Source of the DNA: Pseudoalteromonas aliena SW19
GTDB lineage: Bacteria; Pseudomonadota; Gammaproteobacteria; Enterobacterales; Alteromonadaceae
Assembly: GCF_014905615.1 (NCBI RefSeq)
Contig: NZ_AQGU01000018.1
Coordinates: forward strand, 1 to 64,000
Direction of reading: 5' to 3'
DNA: 64,000 bases
Every line of letters begins with the position of its first letter. Positions within the stretch are counted from its first letter, which is position 1. Below are positions 10,061 through 18,668 of this stretch, piece by piece. A program made the position numbers and the translations under genes. The notes beneath the pieces were generated by a model, which was not told where the DNA came from, did no database searches, and saw nothing but the letters and a program-made list of their open reading frames with translations.

Positions 10061-11563
10061 ATGGAAGCTATTGTAAGCGCTGTTAATGATGTTGTTTGGA
10101 GTAACGCACTCATCTATTTATGCCTAGGCGCAGGCTTGTTTTATTCAGTATTAACTCGATTTGCTCAAGTTAGACATTTTAAAGAAATGTGCAAGTTATT
10201 ATTCAGTCCTAATACGTCTGATAAAGGTATCTCATCTTTTCAGGCTCTTGCAGTATCGTTGTCTGGACGAGTAGGCGTTGGTAATATCGCAGGCGTTGCA
10301 GCGGCTATTGGTTTTGGTGGACCAGGTGCTATTTTTTGGATGTGGGTTGTTGCTTTTCTAGGCGCAAGTACCGCATTTGCAGAGTCTACTCTAGGGCAAA
10401 TTTATAAAACAGAAGAAGACGGGCAATATCGTGGTGGCCCAGCCTATTATTTTGACCGTTGTTTAGGGCAAAAATGGCTGGCTATTTTATTTGCTGTTTC
10501 GGCAATTATAGCGTGTGGTGTTTTCCTGCCAGGCGTACAAGCAAATGCGGTAGGTAATGCGTTTACCCAAGTATTTGGCGATGGCAATATTGTCTCTACT
10601 AGCTTTGGTGACGTAGGCAGCTTTAAGTTGGTCGCTTTGGCAATTATCCTTATTGTTTTGGCATTTATTATTTTTGGCGGTATAAAACGTATTGCGAACT
10701 TTACTCAAATTGTGGTGCCATTTATGGCACTTGGTTACATAGTATTGGCATTAATCGTGGTATTTTTAAACTTAGATAAAGTGGGCGATATATTTTATTT
10801 AATCATTAGTGATGCGTTTACAGCACAGGCTGGTTTTGGCGCAGCTATTGGTTGGGGCGTTAAACGTGGCATATATTCTAATGAAGCTGGCCAAGGTACT
10901 GGGCCTCATGCAGCAGCTGCCGCAGAAGTAGATCACCCTGCTCAACAAGGTTTAGTACAAGCTTTTTCTGTTTATGTTGATACTCTCTTTGTGTGTACTG
11001 CAACAGCATTAATGATTTTAATAACGCAGCAATACAATATTGTGGGTGAGTTACCAGCAGGGCAGTTTATTGTACAAAATGTTGATGCAGCTACTGAAGT
11101 TGGATCGGCAGCCTTTACGCAAATGGCTTTATTTAGTGTATTTGGTAGCTTTGGACAAGCATTTGTTGGTATCGCGTTGTTTTTCTTTGCCTTTACTACA
11201 ATACTTGCTTATTACTTTATTGCGGAAACGAATATTGCTTACTTAAATCGTTACTTTAAAGGCAGTATTCCGCTTGTACTGGTGAAATTTGTGATTATGT
11301 TCATGGTTGCATACGGTATGGTGAACAATTCAGGTTATATCTGGACTATTGGTGATATTGGCGTTGGCTTAATGGCCTGGATCAACATATTGGGTATCTT
11401 AGCCATCTTCTTCGTTGCTAAGCCTGCTTTATTATGTTTGAGCGATTATGAAGAACAAAAGAAAAAAGGCGAAAAAATTATATTTGACCCAGTTAAATTA
11501 GGCATTAAAAATGCAACTTTTTGGGAAAAACGTTTAGAAAAGCAGTCAAAAGACGCTGAGTAA
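10061..11563 (+). CDS. Sodium:alanine symporter (AGCS family)
   Basis: A 500-residue inner-membrane protein that imports alanine or glycine with sodium. Family hallmarks are SLSGRVGVGNIAGVAAAIGFGGPGA-like sequence near residues 65-95, then GPAYY and GWGVKRGIYSNEAGQGTGPHA around 265-290. Some ten hydrophobic segments are spread along the chain and the C-terminus is charged. The ATG at 10061 has an AGAGGA ribosome-binding site eight bases upstream. It is a single-gene unit behind a long leader that may be regulatory. The choice between alanine and glycine as substrate cannot be made here. Confidence 0.93.
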   Translation: MEAIVSAVNDVVWSNALIYLCLGAGLFYSVLTRFAQVRHFKEMCKLLFSPNTSDKGISSFQALAVSLSGRVGVGNIAGVAAAIGFGGPGAIFWMWVVAFLGASTAFAESTLGQIYKTEEDGQYRGGPAYYFDRCLGQKWLAILFAVSAIIACGVFLPGVQANAVGNAFTQVFGDGNIVSTSFGDVGSFKLVALAIILIVLAFIIFGGIKRIANFTQIVVPFMALGYIVLALIVVFLNLDKVGDIFYLIISDAFTAQAGFGAAIGWGVKRGIYSNEAGQGTGPHAAAAAEVDHPAQQGLVQAFSVYVDTLFVCTATALMILITQQYNIVGELPAGQFIVQNVDAATEVGSAAFTQMALFSVFGSFGQAFVGIALFFFAFTTILAYYFIAETNIAYLNRYFKGSIPLVLVKFVIMFMVAYGMVNNSGYIWTIGDIGVGLMAWINILGILAIFFVAKPALLCLSDYEEQKKKGEKIIFDPVKLGIKNATFWEKRLEKQSKDAE

Positions 11564-11656
11564 CTAAACTCAGTGAGTAACGTGGAAAATTATCGTCCTT
11601 AAATGATTTATTGGTTTGAATTCAAAAAAGACAACGAGAAATAAAACACGTACAAT

Positions 11657-11680
11657 AAAGGCGCCGAAAGGCGCTTTTTT
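11657..11680 (+). terminator. Rho-independent terminator
   Basis: AAGGCGCC-GAAA-GGCGC followed by seven T, between the symporter gene and the zinc-ribbon gene. Because it lies inside the longer open frame that begins at 11616, it argues for the later start at 11703 of the next gene. Confidence 0.85.
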
Positions 11681-11702
11681 TATGCGTAGTATGGAGAGAA
11701 GT

Positions 11703-12029
11703 ATGGCGATTATTCGTTGCCCAAAATGTGCAAAATCAATTTCAGATAAACATAAGCAATGTCCGCATTGCGAAAGTAACATTGCAGAGCTAAACGACGA
11801 GCAAGTTCAACAACTTCAGCGCGAGCAGCGAATTAAAAAAAAGCAGATGTTTATAAATCACTCCTTTTTGGCGCTTATCTTGTTTTTAGGTGGTTTTTTC
11901 TGTTTATACTTTTTACAACCACAAGAAGAAACACTGCAGTGGTACGTTTACACCGCTGCAATTGGCGTAGGATGTATTTGGTATCTTATAAACCGTATTG
12001 TTTTAGTGACACTAAAAAAGAAAAAATGA
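11703..12029 (+). CDS. Small zinc-ribbon membrane protein
   Basis: A 108-residue protein with an N-terminal zinc ribbon, CPKC and CPHC separated by about a dozen residues, a short charged coiled stretch, and two predicted membrane helices (around 55-75 and 80-98) ending in a lysine tail. The start is ATG at 11703, preceded by GGAGAGAAG; an in-frame start at 11616 would place a terminator inside the gene. It lies one base before the DUF1315 gene, so the two are in one operon. The function is unknown. Confidence 0.75.
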   Translation: MAIIRCPKCAKSISDKHKQCPHCESNIAELNDEQVQQLQREQRIKKKQMFINHSFLALILFLGGFFCLYFLQPQEETLQWYVYTAAIGVGCIWYLINRIVLVTLKKKK

Positions 12030-12030
12030 C

Positions 12031-12312
12031 ATGAATATCGATAATCTTGTACAAAATATTACTCCCGAATTATTTGAACGCTTACAATACGGTGCCTCTA
12101 CTGGTAAATGGCCAGATGGTACCGTTTTATCCGATGAGCAAAAGCAACAAACAGTGCAGTTGGTTATGTTGTACCAAGCAAAAGTGGCTCAATCAAATGA
12201 GCAATTTACGATTGGTGCTAATGGTGAAATGATCCAAAAGACAAAAGCTCAACTACAAAAAGAATTTAAATCAGACAACGAAATAGCTAGGTTTAGTGAA
12301 CATGATCTTTAA
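12031..12312 (+). CDS. YeaC family protein (DUF1315)
   Basis: A 93-residue soluble protein with the DUF1315 pattern: helical N-terminus, YGASTGKWPDGTVLSDEQK in the middle, and a region around VMLYQAK. The function of the family is not established. It is embedded between the zinc-ribbon gene (one base gap) and the DUF349 gene, whose start overlaps its 3' end, so all three are probably co-translated. Confidence 0.8.
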   Translation: MNIDNLVQNITPELFERLQYGASTGKWPDGTVLSDEQKQQTVQLVMLYQAKVAQSNEQFTIGANGEMIQKTKAQLQKEFKSDNEIARFSEHDL

Positions 12313-14983
12313 GCACCTTTTTACACCAAAATGGAAACACCCTAAGCAACAAGTACGTCTTGATGCTATCGAAAAACTCGACATTGAACGTGATGCAACC
12401 ATATTAAACACGTTAGCACTTGAAGATAGCTCCGCTGAAATACGCCGTAAAGCGCTTCAAAAAGTAAATGACTTACCACTTTGGTGGAAAGCGTATAAAC
12501 AAGATCAAGCATTAAAAGATATAGCAGAACTTCAAATATCTAATGCTGTTTTAAATAGTGAAAGTACACTAGCACCACAAATTAAAAACGAATATATAGA
12601 GCGTTTTGCGCCCGTTAAAACACTCGAAAAGTTAGCATTTGCAGAAAAAGAACTGTTAGTACGTGTTAAATTACTGAAGCGTTTAGCAAATCCAAAACTA
12701 GTCGAAAAAGCCTTTAAAGAAGGTAGCGAAGAGCTACAAACTCAATTAGTTGAGCTTGTTATTACACATCAATTAATTAAGCAATTAGTAAAGCATGCAA
12801 AGGGCGGTGCAAAAGCAGCACTTAACACGCATATTGAAAATGAGCGTTTAGCAATTGAAATGCCACTTCAGGTTGAAAGTGCTACCCGTGTTATTTTAGC
12901 TAAGCTAAATGCCTTGCGTGAAAAAACAGACTTTGCTCTTGTTAATCCACAAGCGAGCGATTTAATAGCTCAGTGGCAAGCACTTGAGCTTAAATGGTTA
13001 AGTGATGAACGTGTTAAGCTTCTAGATGAAAAATATACTTCCATCACCACTAAGTTAGATGCACACATTGAACAGCTCAAAGCGTTACACGACAAAGAGC
13101 AGCAGCAATTAGCACTGCAACAGCGACAGCTGCTTGCCCTTGCAACGCTCGAAGCTTTAAGCGACGAAATAGAAAACGCGTTACAGCTTGGGCTCGAAAC
13201 ACCAGAGCAAATTCAACAAGATTGGCTTGATGCAAAAGTAGCGCAAGCTAAGCAAGCTATTAGCGAAACAGAACTAGCTAACAATACGCAATCAAAACTG
13301 GCTGTAAGCAAGTTAGAAAAACTATTTACTCAAGTAACTAAATTACCTGAACTAACAACGGCTATAAAAGAATACAAACTCGCTTTTGCAGCATTATGCG
13401 AAATAAAACCTGCTGAAGGTTTAGCGCAATATGATGAAACCTTAACTGCGTTTAATAGAGGCTTTAAAGCAGCGCGTAATCACTTGAATATTTTAGATGG
13501 TGCATTGCAAAGTACATTTAAAACTCAGTTAAGTGCGCATAAAAAGCAATTTTTAGCGCCAATGAATGAGTTAATCAAGCCACTTGAGAAAAACCAAAGC
13601 CAAGCAAAACGCAAAGTGCGTGATGTTAAACGACTAATTGAAGAAGGCCGATTTAATGTTGCTTTTGGTGTGTTTAAAGGGTTTGAAGAATTATTTAATA
13701 CCCTAACCGAGCAATATCAACAGCCGCTTGTAAATATAAAAGCAGATCTTGAAGCACAACTTGCAAATGCAAAAGATTGGCAAAAATACGCAGCAGCACC
13801 AAAGCGTGAAGCGTTATTAGAAGAAGTAAGTGCCTTAGTGAGCGAAGAGTGCACCGATCCACAACAACGTGCAGAGCAAGTGAAAGTGCTACGTAAACGT
13901 TGGAATGAGTTAGGTCGTTTAGATACCGACGAAGAAAAGCAACAAGGCGTACAGTTTGATGAAAAAATTGAGCTGTTATTTGCACCTTGTCGTAGTTACT
14001 TTGCAGAGCAAGAAGTACAACGCGAAGCATCAAAAGCACAACGCGAAAATATTATTAGCGATATGCACGCACTGCATTTGCAGGCTACTTCAGAGGATAA
14101 CTTTGATTGGAAGCAATATGAAAGCCAATACAATCGTTTAAATAAAGCGTGGCGCAGTATAGGTAAAGTTGATCCTAAAACATACCGCACATTAAATGAC
14201 AGCTACAAAAACGAACAGCAACAAGTACTGGCTTTATTAAACGCATTTCATAAAAGTAATGCCGCACTTAAAAATGAATTAGTAGAAAAAGCGCAGCAAT
14301 TGTCTCAAAGTGATGATTTGGCTGCGGCTTGTCAAGAGTTGAAGCAGATGCAGCAGCAATGGCAAACTATTGGTTTTGCAGGCTTGAAAGCTGAAAATGC
14401 GTTATGGCAAAAATTTCGTCAGTTTAATGACGAAACATTTACTAAGCGTAGTAGTGAGTTTGAGCAGCAAAAACTTGAGCAAAACGAGTCAGATAAACAA
14501 GCAGCAGCAGAACTTACTGAGCTTGAAGCAGCATTGAGTGATGTTAACCAAAGAGCGCAGTTGCACGACCTAGAAACGAAAGTAAAAGGGTACGCTCAAT
14601 TTAGATCATTATCGCCTAAGGTAACTAAATTATTAGCAGCCATTGAAGATAAACTTGCCTTGCTTATCAGTAAATCAGAGCAAGCTAATTTAGATGCGTT
14701 AATTACAGCACTTGAAAACAATGAAGCGTTACCAAGTCAGTATCAAGCACCGCTCAAAACAGCATTAAATACAGAACAGCTTATTACGCGCATGGAAATA
14801 CTAGCGAACGTCAGTTCAACTGATAAATCTCTTAGAATGGCAGAGCAAGTAGCCATGTTAGATGACAAACATCGTGGCGAACATGCTGATTTAAACTATT
14901 ATTTAAAACAGTTATTAGCGCTCAGTGCCGGTTCAGTTGAACCTGACACACTAACGCGACTTAAAGCGACACTTGCAGCTTAA
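12302..14983 (+). CDS. DUF349 domain-containing coiled-coil protein
   Basis: An 893-residue, very helical protein, rich in Gln, Glu, Lys and Ala. Several DUF349-type repeats are visible, for example RKRWNELGRLD, NRLNKAWRSIGKVD and LKQMQQQWQTIG, each a three-helix unit with a conserved W. The N-terminus (about 1-100) has a HEAT-like character. There is no signal peptide or membrane helix. The function of the family is unsettled. The ATG at 12302, overlapping the previous gene by 11 bases, is preferred over the GTG at 12296. Confidence 0.85.
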   Translation: MIFKHLFTPKWKHPKQQVRLDAIEKLDIERDATILNTLALEDSSAEIRRKALQKVNDLPLWWKAYKQDQALKDIAELQISNAVLNSESTLAPQIKNEYIERFAPVKTLEKLAFAEKELLVRVKLLKRLANPKLVEKAFKEGSEELQTQLVELVITHQLIKQLVKHAKGGAKAALNTHIENERLAIEMPLQVESATRVILAKLNALREKTDFALVNPQASDLIAQWQALELKWLSDERVKLLDEKYTSITTKLDAHIEQLKALHDKEQQQLALQQRQLLALATLEALSDEIENALQLGLETPEQIQQDWLDAKVAQAKQAISETELANNTQSKLAVSKLEKLFTQVTKLPELTTAIKEYKLAFAALCEIKPAEGLAQYDETLTAFNRGFKAARNHLNILDGALQSTFKTQLSAHKKQFLAPMNELIKPLEKNQSQAKRKVRDVKRLIEEGRFNVAFGVFKGFEELFNTLTEQYQQPLVNIKADLEAQLANAKDWQKYAAAPKREALLEEVSALVSEECTDPQQRAEQVKVLRKRWNELGRLDTDEEKQQGVQFDEKIELLFAPCRSYFAEQEVQREASKAQRENIISDMHALHLQATSEDNFDWKQYESQYNRLNKAWRSIGKVDPKTYRTLNDSYKNEQQQVLALLNAFHKSNAALKNELVEKAQQLSQSDDLAAACQELKQMQQQWQTIGFAGLKAENALWQKFRQFNDETFTKRSSEFEQQKLEQNESDKQAAAELTELEAALSDVNQRAQLHDLETKVKGYAQFRSLSPKVTKLLAAIEDKLALLISKSEQANLDALITALENNEALPSQYQAPLKTALNTEQLITRMEILANVSSTDKSLRMAEQVAMLDDKHRGEHADLNYYLKQLLALSAGSVEPDTLTRLKATLAA

Positions 14984-15025
14984 TGCATTAAAAACAGCAT
15001 AATATTTGCTGGTTGCTATTTTACT

Positions 15026-15050
15026 AAGCCGCTTTAATAGCGGCTTTTTT
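15026..15050 (+). terminator. Rho-independent terminator of the DUF349 operon
   Basis: AAGCCGCT-TTAAT-AGCGGCTT followed by a T-run, about 40 bases after the DUF349 stop codon. Confidence 0.93.
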
Positions 15051-15083
15051 ATGTATCACTAATTCATAAACAAAAGGGTTCTC

Positions 15084-15638
15084 ATGAGAATTTTAGTTAT
15101 TATCGCAGCGCTATTATTAACTGCCTGTAATACTACGCAAGGCATTTCAGTGTATTCATTTACCAACGCTGAGGTTGAGGCTGTACTGGGTAAGCAATTA
15201 CCAAAGTTAAGTGAAAAAATAAGCTTGATGGGTTTACCGGTTAAGTTTGATGTAAACGACTTAAGTGTCAATATTGGCCCAGATAACCGCGATGTTGTTG
15301 TGCTGGGTGCAGATTCAAGCGCTGAAATCAATGCTTTTGCACTTAAATATCCAGTGCGTTTAAAGCTGCAAATTGAAGGGAGCCCGTTTTACGACAGTGA
15401 AAAAAAAGCAGTCTTTTTACGTAATATTAAGTTGCTCGATTCGAGCGTTGATGCCGGTGGTTTTAAAGGCAACATAGGCGCACTAGATAGCCAAGCAATG
15501 GATGTTATAAATGCCTTTTTAGCGGTTAACCCTGTTTACACATTAAATATGGATGACCCTAAAATGATGCTACTCAGTAAGCTTCCACTCGATATGAAAA
15601 TAGTTAAAGGTGCAATTAAATTGGTACCTCACCTTTAA
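15084..15638 (+). CDS. DUF1439 (YceB-like) lipoprotein
   Basis: A 184-residue protein with a lipoprotein signal peptide: hydrophobic stretch and lipobox LTAC, with the cysteine at residue 15. The mature part has the DUF1439 pattern (SFTNAEVEAVLGKQLP, then alternating beta strands), a lipid-binding TULIP-like fold in known members. It is probably anchored in the envelope, facing the periplasm. The gene stands alone, with the terminator of the DUF349 operon before it and a hairpin after it. The role is unknown. Confidence 0.85.
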   Translation: MRILVIIAALLLTACNTTQGISVYSFTNAEVEAVLGKQLPKLSEKISLMGLPVKFDVNDLSVNIGPDNRDVVVLGADSSAEINAFALKYPVRLKLQIEGSPFYDSEKKAVFLRNIKLLDSSVDAGGFKGNIGALDSQAMDVINAFLAVNPVYTLNMDDPKMMLLSKLPLDMKIVKGAIKLVPHL

Positions 15639-15668
15639 GTAGATCTGGCTGGTTAAAATATACGTATC

Positions 15669-15694
15669 AATTAGCCTGACTCTCAGGCTAATTA
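15669..15694 (+). terminator. Probable terminator after the DUF1439 gene
   Basis: AATTAGCCTGA and TCAGGCTAATT form an 11-bp stem with a very short loop. The T-run (TTTT) comes only after AGG, so termination may be partial and lead into the next gene. Confidence 0.6.
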
Positions 15695-15706
15695 GGTTTT
15701 AATATT

Positions 15707-17011
15707 ATGGCAGCACCTCTTACAGTGCCCACCTCTCGACTCTCTCGCTTTGCAAAATTAGGCTCACTCGCAACAGGTGTTGCTACCAACATGTTAGTTG
15801 ATGGCGCTAAGAGCGCATTAACCGGTAAAGGTTGGAATAATAAAAGCTTACTACTACAACCTAAAAACATTGAAAAACTAGCCATGCAGTTATCACATTT
15901 ACGTGGTGCAGCAATGAAGCTCGGGCAATTGCTCTCAATGGATGCCGGTGATTTACTTAGTCCTGAATTGGCCCAGTTACTTGCTTTACTGCGCTCAGAC
16001 GCGAATCCAATGCCGCATAAACAACTTGTAGAAGTGCTAAAAACGCAATGGGGGGATGAGTGGCTAGCGCGTTTTTCTCATATTGAGCTAAGGCCTTTTG
16101 CCGCAGCTTCTATAGGGCAAGTTCATTTAGCTTATAAAGAAAATGGCGATCAGCTTGCTGTTAAAATCCAATACCCAGGTATTGCAAAAAGTGTAGTGAG
16201 CGATGTTGATAACGTAATTTCGTTATTAACACTTTCTCGATTACTTCCTAAGGATCTTAATATTAAGCCGCTTATTAGTGAAGCCAAAGCACAGTTATTA
16301 GCAGAGGCTGATTACACGCGAGAAGCGCAATATTTAATACGTTATAAAAGTGCGCTAGCAGAGAACGAACACTTTAAAGTGCCCAATGTATATATTGAGC
16401 ACAGCACACAACAAGTGCTTACTATGGAATATATAAAGGCAGAGCCTATTGAGAGCATTACAGAGCTACCTGATAGTCAAAAAAGCTTTGTTGCAGAGCA
16501 ACTGATTGATTTGTTTTTCAAAGAAATGTTTGAATTTAAATTGATTCAAACCGACCCTAACTTTGCCAACTTTCATTACCAGCTTGATACACAAAAAATT
16601 GTTTTATTTGATCTTGGCGCAACGCGAGAAATATCACCCAAGCTTAGCGAAGGTTACTTAGCATTGTTTAAAGCCGGTAGCGAAAACAACCGAGAAGGTG
16701 TGCTTAAAGCGGCTTCACACATTGGTTATTTTCAAAATGACTTAGTTGATGAGTATAAAAACAACGTCATTGATTTATTTTTAATGGCGTGCGAGCCACT
16801 AAGAGCAGAAGGGGAATTTGATTTTAAAAATAGCGAACTCGCGCTCAATATTAAAAATGCAGGGCTTGCCCTCAGTGCGCAATCTCAGCAATGGCATACA
16901 CCGCCCGTTGATGCGCTATTTATTCACCGAAAACTTGCAGGACTTTATTTAATAGCCGCAAGGCTAGGTGCAAAAATAGACATTAAAACGTTATTTAAGC
17001 ACTATTTATAG
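15707..17011 (+). CDS. ABC1/AarF (UbiB-like) atypical kinase
   Basis: A 434-residue protein of the ABC1/ADCK/UbiB family of protein-kinase-like ATPases, linked in known members to ubiquinone or lipid metabolism. Diagnostic features are KLGQ (71-74, the KxGQ motif), the alanine-rich loop AAASIGQ (132-138) that replaces the glycine-rich loop, Lys153 in AVKIQYPG, and the catalytic region QTDPNFANFHY with LFDLGATRE as the metal-binding DLG. The canonical ubiB sits elsewhere in most genomes, so this is a paralogue of unknown substrate. Confidence 0.88.
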   Translation: MAAPLTVPTSRLSRFAKLGSLATGVATNMLVDGAKSALTGKGWNNKSLLLQPKNIEKLAMQLSHLRGAAMKLGQLLSMDAGDLLSPELAQLLALLRSDANPMPHKQLVEVLKTQWGDEWLARFSHIELRPFAAASIGQVHLAYKENGDQLAVKIQYPGIAKSVVSDVDNVISLLTLSRLLPKDLNIKPLISEAKAQLLAEADYTREAQYLIRYKSALAENEHFKVPNVYIEHSTQQVLTMEYIKAEPIESITELPDSQKSFVAEQLIDLFFKEMFEFKLIQTDPNFANFHYQLDTQKIVLFDLGATREISPKLSEGYLALFKAGSENNREGVLKAASHIGYFQNDLVDEYKNNVIDLFLMACEPLRAEGEFDFKNSELALNIKNAGLALSAQSQQWHTPPVDALFIHRKLAGLYLIAARLGAKIDIKTLFKHYL

Positions 17012-17080
17012 CGTTTTAATGAACGCTTGAGTGCATTTAAAGTAATGAGTGCACTTAGCGTATGAAATTGTCATAATGCT

Positions 17081-17094
17081 CGTGATATTTCGCG
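17081..17094. promoter_or_regulatory. Activator site CGTGATATTTCGCG upstream of the sigma-54 activator gene
   Basis: This 14-mer differs at one position from a site at 18519-18532 and lies 11 bases before the activator start codon. Such a location suggests negative autoregulation of the activator gene. It is inferred from the shared motif only. Confidence 0.5.
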
Positions 17095-17104
17095 AGGTGT
17101 ATTT

Positions 17105-18523
17105 ATGATAAAACAATTTTTAAACGATCCTAAGTTATTGCTAAACGCAGTAGGTGAGGGCATATACGGTTTTGACCTATCGGGTAATGCGGTATTTGTA
17201 AATCCTGCAGCTGAACGTATGACGGGTTGGTGTGCTGATGAACTTTTAGGTAAAAAAATACATCAATATCATCATCATACTCATGCTGATGGGACGCCTT
17301 ATCCCGCTGACGAATGCCAAATATATTGCACCATGTTTGATGGCAAACGCCGTGAAGTAAAAAATGAAGTTTTTTGGCGCAAAGACGGTAGCTCATTTGC
17401 AGTTGAATACACCTCAACACCCGTGTATCAAAATAACCAATTGATTGGTGCTGTAGCGGTATTTCGCGATATATCACAGCAACAACGCACACAAAATGCA
17501 TTGCAAGAGGCACTTGAAAAAGTAAAGCACTTAAGCGAGCAGCTAAAAGATGAAAACAACTACTTAATTGCAGAACTTAACGAAGATTGGCAAGACTCAG
17601 GGTTAGTTGGACAAAGCCATATATTTCAAACCATGTTAGATCAAATAAAACTGGTAAGTGAAACCGACAGCACAGTGCTTATACTTGGCGAAAATGGCAC
17701 GGGTAAAGAGTTAGTAGCCCGTAATTTGTATCGGCTTAGTAAACGCAGTAATCAAGCCTTTATAAAAGTAAATTGCGCTGCATTTACACCGAGCTTACTA
17801 GAGTCGGAACTGTTTGGTCATGAAAAGGGCGCGTTTACAGGTGCCAATGAGCGTCGTAAAGGGCGTTTTGAACTTGCTGATAAAGGCACCTTGTTTTTAG
17901 ATGAAATAGCAGAGCTTCCGCTTGAGGCGCAAAGTAAATTACTGAGAGTCCTGCAAGAACAAGAGTTTGAACGTGTGGGTGGCAGCAATACGCTAAAAGT
18001 AAGTATTAGAGTAATTGCAGCGACTAACCGCAACCTGTGGGAAATGGTACAAAAAGGCACGTTTAGAATTGATTTGTATTATCGGCTTAATGTATTTCCT
18101 ATTAAAGTCCCGTCCCTTAAAGATCGAAAAGAAGACATTCCTTATTTGTGCGCTAATTTAATTGCGCAGTTAAATAAACGGCTCGGGAAACATTTAAAGG
18201 GGCTAAGTAAAAAAGCAATTATGCAGCTGCAAGCCTACGATTGGCCAGGAAATATTAGAGAGCTGCAAAATGTACTTGAGCGCGAAGCTATTTTATCTAA
18301 TCAGGCTGTACTGCAGCTAAGCCAGCCTTTGCAAGCGGGTGGTGAAGTAGTTATTAATCCATTACTTACGTTAGATGAAGCCCAAAAGCAACATATAACA
18401 ACTGTACTAGCGCTCTCGCACTGGCAAATATCGGGTGATAAAGGGGCGTCTGTTAAACTGGGCTTACCGGAGAGTACACTACGTTCAAAAATGCGAAAGT
18501 TAGGGATTACTAAATATTCGTGA
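17105..18523 (+). CDS. PAS-containing sigma-54-dependent transcriptional activator
   Basis: A 472-residue enhancer-binding protein. A PAS domain (about 8-125) contains an unusual His/Cys-rich segment with HQYHHHTH (53-60) and Cys71 and Cys75. A short coiled coil (130-160) leads to the AAA+ domain: Walker A GENGTGKE (195-202), sigma-54 loop GAFTGA (242-247) and Walker B TLFLDEIAE. The C-terminal region (about 427-472) is a Fis-type helix-turn-helix. It is followed by ccoG, with a sigma-54 promoter and two putative binding sites between. The His/Cys-rich sensor suggests a metal, haem or redox signal, which is inference. Confidence 0.88.
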   Translation: MIKQFLNDPKLLLNAVGEGIYGFDLSGNAVFVNPAAERMTGWCADELLGKKIHQYHHHTHADGTPYPADECQIYCTMFDGKRREVKNEVFWRKDGSSFAVEYTSTPVYQNNQLIGAVAVFRDISQQQRTQNALQEALEKVKHLSEQLKDENNYLIAELNEDWQDSGLVGQSHIFQTMLDQIKLVSETDSTVLILGENGTGKELVARNLYRLSKRSNQAFIKVNCAAFTPSLLESELFGHEKGAFTGANERRKGRFELADKGTLFLDEIAELPLEAQSKLLRVLQEQEFERVGGSNTLKVSIRVIAATNRNLWEMVQKGTFRIDLYYRLNVFPIKVPSLKDRKEDIPYLCANLIAQLNKRLGKHLKGLSKKAIMQLQAYDWPGNIRELQNVLEREAILSNQAVLQLSQPLQAGGEVVINPLLTLDEAQKQHITTVLALSHWQISGDKGASVKLGLPESTLRSKMRKLGITKYS

Positions 18524-18532
18524 TATATCGCG
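18519..18532. promoter_or_regulatory. Activator site CGTGATATATCGCG, upstream of ccoG
   Basis: Almost identical to the site before the activator gene (17081-17094). It overlaps the activator stop codon and lies about 83 bases before the -24 element of the sigma-54 promoter, a normal enhancer distance. Confidence 0.55.
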
Positions 18533-18537
18533 TTATT

Positions 18538-18551
18538 CGTTTTATATCGCG
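18538..18551. promoter_or_regulatory. Second activator site CGTTTTATATCGCG, upstream of ccoG
   Basis: Matches the site at 18519 in 12 of 14 positions and starts 19 bases after it, roughly two helical turns, so both would face the same side of the helix. Confidence 0.5.
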
Positions 18552-18614
18552 AATTAATTTTTTCTATACTGGAGTAACTTCTTTAATATCAATGTATTAA
18601 TTAAAGTTTCAGCT

Positions 18615-18630
18615 TGGTCTGAAAGTTGCA
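18615..18630 (+). promoter_or_regulatory. Sigma-54 (-24/-12) promoter of ccoG
   Basis: TGGTCTGAAAGTTGCA fits the TGGCACG-N4-TTGCA pattern with GG and GC separated by ten bases. Transcription would begin near 18641, which excludes the in-frame TTG at 18636 as the ccoG start and supports the ATG at 18669. A matching activator gene lies directly upstream. Confidence 0.7.
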
Positions 18631-18668
18631 AATACTTGCTTAATACCCGTCATTATGAAGCAAGTACT

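Noticed and set aside
11616..11702. Longer N-terminus for the zinc-ribbon protein
   Set aside because: The extension would encode a terminator hairpin and basic low-complexity residues; the ATG at 11703 has a good ribosome-binding site.
13695..14039. 114-codon open frame on the minus strand
   Set aside because: Antisense to the DUF349 gene, with a leucine-rich composition typical of shadows of Gln/Glu-rich coding sequence.
17130..17513. 127-codon open frame on the minus strand
   Set aside because: Antisense to the PAS domain of the sigma-54 activator, with no family signature; a shadow of codon bias.
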